Part shown: positions 1-13,299 of the stretch, piece by piece
Position numbering within the stretch: position 1 is the first letter of the stretch
Layout of the letters: every line of letters begins with the position of its first letter
DNA from: Klebsiella indica
GTDB taxonomy: Bacteria; Pseudomonadota; Gammaproteobacteria; Enterobacterales; Enterobacteriaceae
Assembly: GCF_005860775.1 (NCBI RefSeq)
Contig: NZ_VCHQ01000009.1
Location: 62,001 to 126,000, forward strand
Length of the DNA stretch: 64,000 nt
Reading direction: 5' to 3'
Translations under genes and position numbers: made by a program
The notes under the pieces: model-generated
Databases searched by the model: none
Told to the model about the DNA's origin: nothing
What the model saw: the letters and a program-made list of their open reading frames with translations, nothing else

Positions 1-149
1 CTAAATTGATTCGCCTTCCGTCTGAATTTGTGCGTACCGTGCAGTCTGTTTGCTGGGGAAGGTGCCTCGCATACTCAGTCATACGGGACATACTCAATGT
101 ACCCACAAGGATAAGCCTGCTGGTGATATAGATGATACTGCTATTATGA

Positions 150-180
150 GCGTCAATTGTATGATAATTGGCGCTTTTTT
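150..180 (+). terminator. Rho-independent terminator of an upstream gene
   Basis: Stem GCGTCAATT/AATTGGCGC (one G-U pair) with a 7-nt loop is followed directly by a run of T. It probably ends a gene lying to the left of the window. Positions 1-149 show no convincing coding sequence of their own; a TAA at 2-4 may be the stop of that upstream gene. Confidence 0.7.
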
Positions 181-229
181 TATGGCTTTTTTCGCTGTTT
201 TTATGTACGCAATTACTGTAATTCCGCGA

Positions 230-262
230 TGTGATTGCGCTCTCGTATGGAGAAATAATTTC
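230..262 (+). promoter_or_regulatory. Possible CRP/AraC sites of araFGH
   Basis: TGTGATTGCGCTCTCG (230-245) keeps one good CRP half site and a weak second half. It is followed immediately by TATGGAGAAATAATTTCC, which resembles an AraC half site (TATGGA core). Family knowledge: araFGH in E. coli is controlled by AraC-arabinose and CRP. The match is partial, so this is a candidate only. Confidence 0.3.
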
Positions 263-387
263 CGGTTAATACTGTTTTAACAATGGCAGTCATGATCGAG
301 ATTTTTCTAATGCCTTGTTTTTCGTCTGATTTAAAAATTAATTCCGATTTTTCCCTACATAAGAGCGAATAAAAGCTGGAGTTTACC

Positions 388-1368
388 ATGCACATATTTA
401 CTAAAGCCCTGGCGGCGATTGGTCTCGCCGCAGTTATGTCACAATCAGCTATGGCTGAGACGCTTAAGCTGGGTTTTCTGGTGAAACAACCCGAAGAGCC
501 ATGGTTTCAAACCGAGTGGAAATTTGCCGATAAGGCCGGTAAAGATTTAGGTTTCGATGTGATTAAGATTGCCGTACCCGACGGCGAGAAAACCCTGAAC
601 GCCATTGATAGTCTGGCGGCCAGCGGAGCGAAAGGTTTCGTGATCTGTACGCCGGACCCGAAACTTGGGCCTGCGATTGTCGCTAAGGCACGCGGCTATG
701 ATATGAAAGTCATTACCGTCGATGACCAGTTTGTCAATGCTAAGGGTAAACCGATGGACAGCGTGCCACTGGTAATGATGGCCGCCAGCGAAATTGGCGC
801 ACGTCAGGGACAGGAGCTGTATAAAGAGATGCAGAAACGGGGTTGGGATGTGAAGGATACGGCGGTGATGGCGATCACGGCTGATGAACTCGATACCGCC
901 CGCCGTCGTACCACCGGCTCAATGGATGCGCTGAAAGCCGCCGGTTTCCCGGAAAAGCAGATCTATCGTGTGCCAACCAAATCTAACGATATCCCCGGCG
1001 CTTTTGATGCCGGTAACTCCATGCTGGTTCAACATCCTGAAGTAAAACACTGGCTGATTGTCGGCATGAATGACAATACCGTGCTGGGCGGCGTGCGCGC
1101 CACCGAAGGCCAGGGTTTTAAAGCATCTGACGTCATTGGTATCGGCATTAACGGGGTGGATGCGGTGAATGAGTTGTCTAAGGCGCAGGCAACCGGTTTC
1201 TATGGCTCTCTGTTGCCGAGCCCGGATATCCACGGCTATAAAACCAGCGAGATGCTTTACAACTGGGTGACGAAAGGCGTTGAACCGCCGAAATTCACAG
1301 CCGTGACCGACGTGGTGTTGATTACCCGCGACAACTATAAAGAAGAGCTGGCGAAAAAGGGGCTATAA
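388..1368 (+). CDS. araF: L-arabinose periplasmic binding protein
   Basis: Periplasmic receptor of the high-affinity L-arabinose ABC importer AraFGH. The 326-residue product (E. coli AraF is 329) starts with a Sec signal peptide ending in AMA before ETLKLGF, then a type I periplasmic sugar-binding fold. The ATG at 388 is preceded by GGAG at good spacing. It is the first gene of araFGH; a 62-nt gap with a hairpin separates it from araG, which would be expected to favour binding-protein mRNA over the transporter part. Product identity is clear from near-collinear similarity to E. coli AraF and from the gene order. Confidence 0.95.
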   Translation: MHIFTKALAAIGLAAVMSQSAMAETLKLGFLVKQPEEPWFQTEWKFADKAGKDLGFDVIKIAVPDGEKTLNAIDSLAASGAKGFVICTPDPKLGPAIVAKARGYDMKVITVDDQFVNAKGKPMDSVPLVMMAASEIGARQGQELYKEMQKRGWDVKDTAVMAITADELDTARRRTTGSMDALKAAGFPEKQIYRVPTKSNDIPGAFDAGNSMLVQHPEVKHWLIVGMNDNTVLGGVRATEGQGFKASDVIGIGINGVDAVNELSKAQATGFYGSLLPSPDIHGYKTSEMLYNWVTKGVEPPKFTAVTDVVLITRDNYKEELAKKGL

Positions 1369-1381
1369 GGCCTGATTGATC

Positions 1382-1408
1382 GGGCCCCTCGTCATCAACG
1401 GGAGGCCC
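1382..1408 (+). other. araF-araG intercistronic hairpin
   Basis: GGGCC..CCTCGT pairs with ACGGG..GGCCC around a 5-nt loop, about 11 pairs with one mismatch. No T run follows, so it is more likely an mRNA-stability or partial-attenuation hairpin than a full terminator. Such an element fits the need for more AraF than AraGH. Confidence 0.5.
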
Positions 1409-1430
1409 AGTCCAGAAAAGCGGAGTCGTT

Positions 1431-2945
1431 ATGCAACAGTCAACCCCTTATCTCTCATTTCACGGCATTACCATGACCTTCCCGGGCGTTAAAGCGCTGT
1501 CCGATATTAGCTTTGACTGCTATGCCGGACAGATTCACGCTTTGATGGGAGAAAACGGCGCCGGGAAATCCACGCTGCTGAAAATTCTCAGCGGTAACTA
1601 CATACCGACTGCCGGCAGTCTGCAAATCAGAGGCCAGCAGATGGTATTTAATAATACCACCGAGGCATTGAACGCCGGCGTGGCGATTATCTATCAGGAA
1701 CTGCATCTGATCCCGGAAATGACCGTGGCGGAAAATATCTACCTCGGACAGCTTCCGCACAAAGGCGGGATCGTCAACCGTTCGCTGCTCAACTATGAGG
1801 CGCGTTTGCAACTTGAGCATCTGGGACTCGATATCGACCCGGAAACGCCGCTGAAATATCTCTCCATTGGCCAGTGGCAAATGGTGGAGATTGCCAAGGC
1901 GCTGGCGCGTAACGCCAAAATCATCGCCTTTGACGAACCGACGAGTTCGCTTTCAGCCCGGGAAATCGAAAACCTGTTCCGGGTGATTCGCGAACTGCGT
2001 CAGGAAGGGCGGGTTATTATTTACGTCTCCCACCGTATAGCTGAGATTTTCGCGCTAAGCGATGCCATTACGGTATTCAAAGATGGCCGCTACGTGCGCA
2101 CCTTCGACAATATGCAGGAAGTTAACCACGACGCTCTGGTTCAGGCGATGGTCGGGCGTGATTTGGGGGATATTTACGGTTGGCGGCCGCGTGAATATGG
2201 TCAAGAGCGTTTGCGTCTGGAGCAGGTGAAAGCGCCGGGAGTACGACAGCCAGTCAGTCTGTCGGTCCGCAGCGGCGAAATCGTCGGCCTGTTTGGTCTG
2301 GTGGGGGCCGGGCGCAGTGAGCTGATGAAAGGCATATTTGGTGGCAGCAGAATTACCGGCGGTCAGGTGTATATCGACGGCCAGGCCATTGATATTCGCA
2401 AACCTGCGCAGGCGATTCAGGCCGGTATGATGCTGTGCCCGGAAGACCGCAAAGCGGAAGGGATTATTCCGGTCCACTCGGTACGCGAGAATATCAATAT
2501 CAGCGCCAGGCGTAAGCATATTCTCGCGGGCTGCATCATCAATACGGCCTGGGAAGCGGAAAACGCCGATCAGCATATCAAGTCGCTCAATATTAAAACG
2601 CCAGGTCCGGAACAACTGATTATGAACCTCTCCGGCGGCAACCAGCAGAAGGCGATTCTCGGACGTTGGTTATCGGAGGAGATGAAAGTCATCCTGCTTG
2701 ATGAGCCGACCCGGGGTATTGATGTGGGCGCTAAGCATGAGATTTACAACGTCATCTATTCATTAGCAGACTCTGGCGTCGCGGTGGTATTTGCGTCCAG
2801 CGACTTACCTGAAGTCCTTGGCGTGGCAGACCGTATCGTCGTGATGCGCGAAGGTGAAATCGCCGGAGAGCTGCTGCATGAACATGCCAACGAACAGCAG
2901 GCATTAAGCCTTGCAATGCCAAAAGTGAGCCAGGCCGTCGCCTGA
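1431..2945 (+). CDS. araG: L-arabinose ABC importer ATPase (double ATP-binding cassette)
   Basis: Energises L-arabinose uptake at the inner membrane with AraH and AraF. At 504 residues it has the usual length and two ABC domains. N-terminal half: Walker [10 protein letters not shown], degenerate signature LSIGQWQ, Walker [11 protein letters not shown]-terminal half: degenerate Walker A-like GLVGAGRSE, canonical signature LSGGNQQK and [13 protein letters not shown]. This asymmetric arrangement is typical of the sugar (CUT2) ATPases. The ATG at 1431 follows GGAG at short distance; araH begins 11 nt after its stop. Confidence 0.95.
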   Translation: MQQSTPYLSFHGITMTFPGVKALSDISFDCYAGQIHALMGENGAGKSTLLKILSGNYIPTAGSLQIRGQQMVFNNTTEALNAGVAIIYQELHLIPEMTVAENIYLGQLPHKGGIVNRSLLNYEARLQLEHLGLDIDPETPLKYLSIGQWQMVEIAKALARNAKIIAFDEPTSSLSAREIENLFRVIRELRQEGRVIIYVSHRIAEIFALSDAITVFKDGRYVRTFDNMQEVNHDALVQAMVGRDLGDIYGWRPREYGQERLRLEQVKAPGVRQPVSLSVRSGEIVGLFGLVGAGRSELMKGIFGGSRITGGQVYIDGQAIDIRKPAQAIQAGMMLCPEDRKAEGIIPVHSVRENINISARRKHILAGCIINTAWEAENADQHIKSLNIKTPGPEQLIMNLSGGNQQKAILGRWLSEEMKVILLDEPTRGIDVGAKHEIYNVIYSLADSGVAVVFASSDLPEVLGVADRIVVMREGEIAGELLHEHANEQQALSLAMPKVSQAVA

Positions 2946-2956
2946 GTAAGGAGTTT

Positions 2957-3940
2957 ATGATGTCATCAATTACCACTTCAGGTTCCGGCCGCACGGCTTT
3001 CAGTTTTTCCCGCGTCTGGGATCAGTTCGGCATGCTGGTCGTTTTTGCGGTGCTGTTTATCGCCTGCGTGATTTTTGTGCCTAATTTTGCCTCATTTATT
3101 AATATGAAAGGCCTGGGACTGGCCATTTCTATGTCCGGGATGGTGGCCTGTGGAATGCTGTTTTGCCTGTCATCCGGTGATTTTGACCTGTCGATAGCCT
3201 CGGTTATCGCCTGTGCCGGGGTGACCACGGCGGTGGTGATTAACCTCACCGAAAGCATGTGGATTGGTATTGCCGCCGGCCTGCTGCTGGGCGCGTTGTG
3301 CGGTCTGATAAATGGTTTTGTCATTGCCCGTTTAAAGATTAACGCGCTGATCACCACTCTGGCCACGATGCAGATCGTTCGCGGTCTGGCCTATATTATT
3401 TCTGACGGTAAAGCCGTTGGGATTGAAGACGAGCGCTTCTTTGCCCTTGGTTATGCCAACTGGTTTGGTTTGCCTGCGCCTATCTGGCTGACCGTTGCCT
3501 GCCTGATTATTTTTGGCCTGCTGCTGAATAAAACCACCTTCGGCCGCAATACGCTGGCGATTGGCGGTAACGAAGAAGCGGCGCGCCTGGCGGGAGTCCC
3601 GGTTGTTCGCACCAAGATTATTATTTTTGTCCTCTCTGGGCTGGTTTCGGCTGCTGCGGGCATCATTCTGGCATCGCGCATGACCAGCGGTCAGCCGATG
3701 ACGTCGATTGGCTATGAGATGATTGTGATTTCGGCCTGCGTGCTGGGGGGCGTATCGCTGAAAGGCGGGATCGGTAAAATCTCCTATGTGGTTGCCGGGA
3801 TTCTGATCCTGGGCACGGTAGAGAATGCGATGAATTTGCTGAATATTTCGCCATTCTCGCAGTATGTGGTACGCGGGTTGATTTTGCTGGCGGCAGTCAT
3901 CTTCGACCGCTACAAACAGAAAGCGAAGCGTATCGCTTGA
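2957..3940 (+). CDS. araH: L-arabinose ABC importer permease
   Basis: Membrane subunit of AraFGH: 327 residues, about ten hydrophobic segments, BPD_transp_2 (ribose/arabinose type) fold, with the family stretch GGNEEAARLAGV near residue 200. It collinearly resembles E. coli AraH. Two consecutive ATG codons (2957, 2960) follow AAGGAG; the first has slightly short spacing and either may be used. It is the last gene of the operon; a GC-rich hairpin follows. Confidence 0.95.
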   Translation: MMSSITTSGSGRTAFSFSRVWDQFGMLVVFAVLFIACVIFVPNFASFINMKGLGLAISMSGMVACGMLFCLSSGDFDLSIASVIACAGVTTAVVINLTESMWIGIAAGLLLGALCGLINGFVIARLKINALITTLATMQIVRGLAYIISDGKAVGIEDERFFALGYANWFGLPAPIWLTVACLIIFGLLLNKTTFGRNTLAIGGNEEAARLAGVPVVRTKIIIFVLSGLVSAAAGIILASRMTSGQPMTSIGYEMIVISACVLGGVSLKGGIGKISYVVAGILILGTVENAMNLLNISPFSQYVVRGLILLAAVIFDRYKQKAKRIA

Positions 3941-3971
3941 TTATTCCCAATCTTTTAGTGTAATCCTGAAT

Positions 3972-4000
3972 CATCGCTGGCGCCCGCTGCGCCGGCGATG
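3972..4000 (+). terminator. GC-rich hairpin after araH
   Basis: CATCGCTGGCGC pairs with GCGCCGGCGATG (12 pairs including one wobble) around CCGCT. There is no T run after it, so it may act as a 3'-end stabiliser or factor-assisted terminator between araH and otsB. Confidence 0.45.
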
Positions 4001-4087
4001 ATAAGCAAAAATGGCGAGGCTCGTCACACTGTCTATACTTACATGGCTAACTTTCGTTACTACTCAGCATGTCGCTGACCATGATAA

Positions 4088-6302
<2,215 letters not shown>

Positions 6303-6306
6303 GACG

Positions 6307-6340
6307 AAAACGTTAGCGCCGCGCTGGCGCTAACGTTTTT
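6307..6340. terminator. Bidirectional terminator shared by otsA and uspC
   Basis: Perfect 12-bp stem AACGTTAGCGCC/GGCGCTAACGTT with loop GCGCT, flanked by A on the left and T on the right, so it can terminate both convergent transcripts. The uspC stop codon (6330-6332, TAG on the minus strand) lies inside the stem. Confidence 0.85.
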
Positions 6341-6758
6341 CGAGACACACCAGCAGCACATCAACGCCACTACAGCCGACAATACTCTTCGCCGAGCAGG
6401 TCGCACGAGAAAACAGACTCTGGTTGTGGTTACCGCAAATAACCAGATCAACGTGATACTGCTGGCAGAAATCTTTCACATGATGGCCAAGTTCGCCGCT
6501 GGCGATGGTCATATTCGCAATTGGATAATCAGCGTGGCGGGCGAGCTCCGCCAGAAATCCGCGCGTTTCCTCCTGCATCAATTCGCGTAAGTTTTCCATC
6601 ATTGGCGCCGCGAATTGATTATACAGTTCCGGGTCCGTCGCCAGCGTAATCAGGCTGACTTTTGCATTGACGGGACGGGCGATGGAAACCGCTTTCTGAA
6701 GAAGCATCCGGCTTTCCGGGGTTGGGGCAACGGCGACCAGCAGATGTGAGTAGGGCAT
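6330..6758 (-). CDS. uspC: Universal stress protein UspC
   Basis: Small cytosolic universal stress protein (142 residues), UspA fold, implicated in the stress response of enterobacteria. The start is the ATG at 6758, giving MPYSHLLVAVA and preceded by GGGAGG on the minus strand; the open frame extends further upstream but without family sequence. The typical nucleotide-binding glycine pattern is weak, as in the UspC/UspD group. In E. coli the flagellar master operon flhDC follows uspC; here argS is next, with no flagellar genes between. Confidence 0.9.
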   Translation of the reverse strand: MPYSHLLVAVAPTPESRMLLQKAVSIARPVNAKVSLITLATDPELYNQFAAPMMENLRELMQEETRGFLAELARHADYPIANMTIASGELGHHVKDFCQQYHVDLVICGNHNQSLFSRATCSAKSIVGCSGVDVLLVCLEKR

Positions 6759-6957
6759 TGAACCTCCCTGAGATACGCAAATAACCCTTTTTATTGTCTT
6801 TACTCCGATTACTCTGTTTTCGCAAGGGGTATTCGCGACTGAAAATAGGGGGGAAACGTATGGCGGGATAACGATTTTGTTTTTAACGGCGTTCCTGGTG
6901 CGCATCCGGAATCAGGGACGGATGCAAGAGGAGACTAACCGGCAAACACGAGACGAT

Positions 6958-6993
6958 AAAAATGCCGATGATCGGGTTAAATCATCGGCATTT
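6958..6993 (-). terminator. argS terminator
   Basis: AAATGCCGATGAT and its perfect complement flank an 8-nt loop. On the minus strand the stem is followed by TTTTTATC, appropriate for termination of argS 20 nt after its stop codon. Confidence 0.85.
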
Positions 6994-7012
6994 AGCGCTA
7001 TTTTGTCGAGAA

Positions 7013-8746
7013 TTACATCCGTTCTACGGTTTCAATACCCAGCGTATCGAGCCCCAGTTTGAGGGTTTTCGCGGTCAGCAGAGCCAGCTTCAGGCGGCTG
7101 TTGCGCGTCTCTTCGCTTTCAGCGCTCAGGATCGGGCAGTGCTCGTAGAAGCCGGAGAACAGGCCCGCCAGATCGTACAGATAAGAACACATGACGTGCG
7201 GCGTTCCTTCACGCGCGACAACTGACAGGGTTTCTTCAAATTGCAGCAGGCGCGCAGCCAACTGGGCTTCACGATCTTCGGTAATGAGGACCGGCGCAGC
7301 CGCCAGCGCGCTTTCATCGATTTCCGCTTTGCGGAATACGGAAAGCACCCGGGTATAGGCATATTGCATATAAGGCGCGGTGTTGCCCTCAAATGCCAGC
7401 ATATTATCCCAGTCGAAGATGTAGTCGGTGGTGCGGTTTTTGGACAAGTCAGCGTATTTTACTGCGCCAATCCCGACGGCGTTAGCCAGTTTTTCCAGCT
7501 CGTCGGCAGGCATATCCGGATTTTTCTCGGCAACCAGGCGACGGGCGCGTTCCAGCGCTTCGTCCAGCAGATCGGCAAGCTTCACGGTACCGCCCGCGCG
7601 GGTTTTAAACGGTTTGCCGTCTTTGCCGAGCATCATACCGAACATATGGTGTTCCAGCGGGACGGAATCTGGTACGTAACCCGCTTTACGGACGATGGTC
7701 CATGCCTGCATCAGGTGCTGATGCTGGCGAGAGTCGATATAGTACAGCACCCGATCGGCATGCAGTTTTTCGTAACGGTATTTCGCACAAGCGATATCGG
7801 TGGTGGTGTAGAGATAGCCGCCATCTTTTTTCTGGATGATGACGCCCATCGGTTCGCCTTCCTTGTTTTTATACTCATCAAGGAAAACAACGGTAGCGCC
7901 TTCGCTTTCAACGGCCAGACCTTTGGCTTTCAGATCGGCAACGATCTCCGGCAGCATCGGGTTATACAGGCTTTCACCCATCACATCGTCACGGGTGAGA
8001 GTGACGTTCAGGCGGTTATAGGTGAGCTGGTTTTGCGACATGGTAATGTCCACCAGCTTGCGCCACATGTCGCGGAAATAGTCGTCACCGCTCTGCAGCT
8101 TAACTACATAGCTGCGTGCGCGCTCGGCGAAAGCTTCATCTTCATCGTAGTGTTTTTTCGCTTCGCGATAGAAACCTTCGAGATCCGCCAGCGCCATGTC
8201 ACCGGCATTTTCCTGCTGTTGTTTTTCCAGGTAGGCGATGAGCATGCCGAACTGGGTACCCCAGTCGCCCACGTGGTTAGCACGGATGACGTTATGGCCA
8301 AGAAACTCCAGCGTTCGCACGGCGGCATCGCCGATGATGGTGGAACGCAGATGCCCGACGTGCATCTCTTTTGCGACGTTTGGCGCGGAGTAGTCAATGA
8401 CCACCGTCTGCGGCTGCGGCTGAGAAACGCCCAGGCGCTCAGATTTCAGCGCGCTGCTGACGTTTTCCGCCAGGAATGCCGGGTCGAGGAAAATATTGAT
8501 AAAGCCCGGACCGGCGATTTCAACTTTGCTGGCAATCCCGTTCAGGTCGAGATGAGACAGAACCTGCTCTGCAAGTTGTCGCGGCGCCATGCCCAGTTTT
8601 TTAGCAATGGCCATCACGCCGTTGGCCTGATAGTCACCGAACTGGACTTTTGCTGACTGGCGGACCTGAGGTTCGCAATCGGCAGGCGCACCTGCTGCGA
8701 TCAGGGCCTGGCTGACTTTTTCTGAGAGAAGAGCCTGAATATTCAC
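7013..8746 (-). CDS. argS: Arginyl-tRNA synthetase
   Basis: Charges tRNA(Arg) with arginine; essential class I synthetase. 577 residues, the E. coli length. The N-terminal Add1 domain is followed by the HIGH signature in the form HVGH (129-132), the GDWGTQFG segment, and a C-terminal anticodon-binding DALR domain ending VERM. Like E. coli ArgRS it shows no canonical KMSK. Expressed alone, divergent from yecM across a 293-bp gap that must contain both promoters. Confidence 0.97.
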   Translation of the reverse strand: MNIQALLSEKVSQALIAAGAPADCEPQVRQSAKVQFGDYQANGVMAIAKKLGMAPRQLAEQVLSHLDLNGIASKVEIAGPGFINIFLDPAFLAENVSSALKSERLGVSQPQPQTVVIDYSAPNVAKEMHVGHLRSTIIGDAAVRTLEFLGHNVIRANHVGDWGTQFGMLIAYLEKQQQENAGDMALADLEGFYREAKKHYDEDEAFAERARSYVVKLQSGDDYFRDMWRKLVDITMSQNQLTYNRLNVTLTRDDVMGESLYNPMLPEIVADLKAKGLAVESEGATVVFLDEYKNKEGEPMGVIIQKKDGGYLYTTTDIACAKYRYEKLHADRVLYYIDSRQHQHLMQAWTIVRKAGYVPDSVPLEHHMFGMMLGKDGKPFKTRAGGTVKLADLLDEALERARRLVAEKNPDMPADELEKLANAVGIGAVKYADLSKNRTTDYIFDWDNMLAFEGNTAPYMQYAYTRVLSVFRKAEIDESALAAAPVLITEDREAQLAARLLQFEETLSVVAREGTPHVMCSYLYDLAGLFSGFYEHCPILSAESEETRNSRLKLALLTAKTLKLGLDTLGIETVERM

Positions 8747-9039
8747 CGAAATACCTTACGTTTACACGCTATCGCCCTGACGGGGCGGCGCTGGAATGTG
8801 GACAAATAAGGGCGGAAGTATACTGTATTTACGCCTGTGCGTCAGCATTGCGCGCGGGCGTTGACGAAGACTTTATTTTTATTTTCGCCGCCATTTTGCG
8901 TGTCAATACAAGGTAAGCTTACCTTACACCGGGCATGCTTAACGAATAACCGTTCACTGATGATGACTGCAGATTGCCGGTTGGTCTGCCTGGCGAAACG
9001 CGATAAATTAGCGCTTTTTGGTACGAACCGAGGCTTACA

Positions 9040-9609
9040 ATGGCGAACTGGCAGCAGATTGATAAACTGAACGATATTTCCGCGGACCTGGTGCATTTCA
9101 CCGAGGCGTTAAATGCGCTTGCCAGTCGGCTTGGTCTGGATATGGCGCTGCATGATGCTGACCATATTTCTCTGCGCTGCCATCAGAATACCACGGCGGA
9201 GCGCTGGCGTAGCGGGTTTGAACAATGCGGCACGCTGCTGTCGGAAAATATTATTAATGGTCGCCCTATCTGCTTATTCAAACTGGATGAGCCGATTTGC
9301 GTCGCACACTGGCGCCTGCATATTGTGGAACTGCCGTGGCCGGGTGAAAAGCGTTATCCCCATGAGGGCTGGGAACATATTGAAATCGTCCTGCCAGGTG
9401 AGCCTGACACGCTGAACGCCCGGGCGCTGACGCTGCTTTCCGATGAAGGTCTTAGCCAGCCGGGTATTTTTGTCAAAACCAGCTCGCCAAAAGGGGAACG
9501 CGAGCGCTTACCCAACCCGACTCTGGCGGTCACGGATGGCAACGTGACGATTAAATTTCATCCGTGGTCGATTGAACAAATTGTCGCCAGTGAGCAGGCT
9601 GAAGGGTGA
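9040..9609 (+). CDS. yecM: VOC-family protein YecM
   Basis: Conserved enterobacterial protein of 189 residues with the vicinal-oxygen-chelate/glyoxalase-like fold; its reaction is unknown. Putative metal-binding residues lie in HDADHISLR and EHIEIVLPG, and the C terminus carries IKFHPWSIEQIV. The gene has an E. coli counterpart in the same place beside argS and cutC. The start chosen gives MANWQQIDKL; the upstream Shine-Dalgarno is weak (GAGG). Confidence 0.85.
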   Translation: MANWQQIDKLNDISADLVHFTEALNALASRLGLDMALHDADHISLRCHQNTTAERWRSGFEQCGTLLSENIINGRPICLFKLDEPICVAHWRLHIVELPWPGEKRYPHEGWEHIEIVLPGEPDTLNARALTLLSDEGLSQPGIFVKTSSPKGERERLPNPTLAVTDGNVTIKFHPWSIEQIVASEQAEG

Positions 9610-9685
9610 CAGTGTGAAGTCATGCGGCGTCGGCGCGAATAAATCGTGACACGCTATGGCGTCTGTTATGTCAACGGAGAAAAGA

Positions 9686-10429
9686 ATGACTTTACTGGAA
9701 GTCTGTTGTTACAGCATGGCGTGCGCGCTGGAGGCCCAGCATCGCGGCGCCGATCGCATTGAGCTGTGCGCCGCGCCGCAGGAGGGAGGGCTGACGCCGT
9801 CGCTGGGCGTACTGAAATCGGTGCGTGAAAGGGTGACGATCCCCGTGCATCCCATTATTCGTCCGCGCGGCGGTGATTTTTGTTATAGCGCTGGCGAGTT
9901 CGCCGCCATGCTTGACGATATCGCCGCCGTGAAGGAACTGGGTTTTCCCGGACTGGCGATCGGTATTCTGGATGCTGACGGCCAGGTCGATCGCGCACGA
10001 ATGGAAAAAATTATGACGGCGGCAGGCCCGCTGGCCGTGACCTTTCACCGGGCATTTGATATGTGTGCAAACCCGCGCCAGGCCTGTGCTGAACTATTCG
10101 AACTCGGCGTTAAGCGAATCCTGACATCGGGCCAGCAGGCGACGGCTGAAAAAGGAATTTCACTTATCAGGGAACTTATTACCCTAACCCGTACTCCAAT
10201 CATTATGGCAGGGGCAGGCGTGCGTGCCGCCAACTTACCGCTGTTTATCCAGGCAGGGGTAAAAGAAGTGCACAGTTCGGCAGGTCAGTGGTTACCGTCC
10301 CCGATGCGTTTTCGCCATCCTGGATTATCGATGTCAACCGGCACTGACGCCGCAGAATATTTACGTTACGCCGTGAACGGCGAAGCGGTAGCGAAAATGA
10401 AGAATACGATTCTCGCGCGGAGAGATTAG
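9686..10429 (+). CDS. cutC: CutC family TIM-barrel protein
   Basis: Protein historically linked to copper tolerance; its biochemical role remains uncertain. 247 residues in a TIM-barrel fold, with family stretches [39 protein letters not shown] and IIMAGAGVR. The open frame begins at 9656, but the ATG at 9686 has GGAG upstream and matches the E. coli N terminus. It is followed by a strong terminator and converges on cmoB. Confidence 0.92.
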   Translation: MTLLEVCCYSMACALEAQHRGADRIELCAAPQEGGLTPSLGVLKSVRERVTIPVHPIIRPRGGDFCYSAGEFAAMLDDIAAVKELGFPGLAIGILDADGQVDRARMEKIMTAAGPLAVTFHRAFDMCANPRQACAELFELGVKRILTSGQQATAEKGISLIRELITLTRTPIIMAGAGVRAANLPLFIQAGVKEVHSSAGQWLPSPMRFRHPGLSMSTGTDAAEYLRYAVNGEAVAKMKNTILARRD

Positions 10430-10478
10430 CCCGTTTTTACTGCACATCATGTCGCCCAATATGATGATTGCCCGTACC

Positions 10479-10511
10479 AGGCCCCTGCCCATTAAACAGG
10501 GGCCTTTTTTT
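10479..10511 (+). terminator. cutC terminator
   Basis: AGGCCCCTG and CAGGGGCCT flank CCCATTAAA and are followed by seven T, a classical Rho-independent terminator on the plus strand. Confidence 0.88.
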
Positions 10512-10543
10512 GTGCACAATATGGGGCTTGTCCAGGCGGAAGA

Positions 10544-12333
<1,790 letters not shown>

Positions 12334-12729
12334 CTAACGGACGGAGAAAACCAACTCCCAGGGCATATACCAGATATTCGCGATGACCATCAGCAATAAC
12401 GAACACCAGGTCGCGCTCATACCGGAGCGACGCCAGCGATAAAGACGATGATGAAATCCATAAGCGTGCATCAGACGCCCGGCGATCAGTAAAATACCGC
12501 AGAGATGAATCATCCAGGTCTGTGCGCCGTTCATTTCCATAAACAGCAGCAGAACCAGACCGATGGGGACATATTCAACCGCGTTCCCGTGTACACGGAT
12601 AGCCACCTGCAGTTCGCTGAAACCGCCATCGCCGTAGCTGACGTGATATTGCATTCGCAAGCGCACGACATCATAAGAAAACTTAATGAGCAATAACGCA
12701 CCTAAAACCGCATATAGCGCGCTGATCAT
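12334..12729 (-). CDS. yecN: MAPEG family membrane protein YecN
   Basis: 131-residue inner-membrane protein of the MAPEG (membrane-associated eicosanoid/glutathione metabolism) family with about four transmembrane segments; the motif AIRVHGNAVEYVP is diagnostic. The function in bacteria is not established. The start at 12729 (MISALYAVL) sits behind GGGAG; the open frame runs further upstream without family similarity. The gap to cmoA is 39 nt, so it may be co-transcribed with cmoAB. Confidence 0.85.
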   Translation of the reverse strand: MISALYAVLGALLLIKFSYDVVRLRMQYHVSYGDGGFSELQVAIRVHGNAVEYVPIGLVLLLFMEMNGAQTWMIHLCGILLIAGRLMHAYGFHHRLYRWRRSGMSATWCSLLLMVIANIWYMPWELVFSVR

Positions 12730-13030
12730 ACTAAAAACTCCCTTTTCATTCTGTCCGGTAGCGCCGTTTAGGATAGCAGAAAAAAGCGGCTTACTGCGTA
12801 ATTGATAGCGTATCCCTTTTTCCACCAGGATAATGCGGGGATTATTTACGCGTTAATCACTGACTTCAACAATATATTTGATCTATTCGGTTAAACAAAC
12901 CGTATTTATTCTCCGCAGATAATGCGTAGAGTAAGCGAATAATCCGACAAAAATAGAATGAGGATCAGTTAAGCAGCGTGTTGAGATTGTTACGCGGGGT
13001 GTTTGCCCATATGGCGCTCTGCTTCCGGCT

Positions 13031-13160
13031 GGCGAAAAAGCGTATGTGTGTTTTTGTCAGTGGTCTGTTCCGCTCACGATAAATACGGTGGAATTCGTTA
13101 TACCCGCTGTATATAAAAGGCCTGGGTGCGGTGTTGTTCCCCGGCTTTCCCCTGAAAATC
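13031..13160 (-). repeat. Short, deleted copy of a dispersed repeat
   Basis: On the minus strand positions 13065-13110 align without gaps to 23907-23952 (roughly four fifths of 46 positions identical by eye), and weaker similarity continues on both sides (GATTTTCAG on the left flank, TTTTCGCCAG on the right). It therefore looks like a short internally deleted version of the long structured element at about 23.56-24.0 kb, in opposite orientation. Both copies translate to a similar tail (GYNE-RIY-ERNRP). Confidence 0.6.
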
Positions 13161-13164
13161 AGGA

Positions 13165-13291
13165 TATACTCGTCATACTTCAAGTTGCATGTGTGTTGGC
13201 TGCGCTCGCTCACCCCAGTCACATAGCTATCTATGTTCCTGGGGATTTGCTCTCTTGCCGCCTTCCTGCAACTCTAATTATTTAGAGTATA
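13165..13291 (+). repeat. ERIC (intergenic repeat unit), 127 bp
   Basis: Exactly 127 bp bounded by TATACTC and its complement GAGTATA. The centre has the ERIC core: GCTCACCCCAGTCAC followed after a short variable loop by CCTGGGGATTTGC, and the arms CTTCAAGTTGCA/TGCAACTC. It ends 8 nt before the start codon of the downstream monooxygenase gene, so any transcript started further left carries it as a large hairpin in the 5' UTR. Confidence 0.93.
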
Positions 13292-13299
13292 CCTACGTT

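Noticed and set aside
50-280. 76-codon frame upstream of araF
   Set aside because: It runs straight through the terminator at 150-180 and the likely araF control sites.
7241-8656. 471-codon open frame on the plus strand antisense to argS
   Set aside because: It is the mirror of the GC-rich argS coding strand, has no ribosome site and no family similarity; argS accounts for the region.
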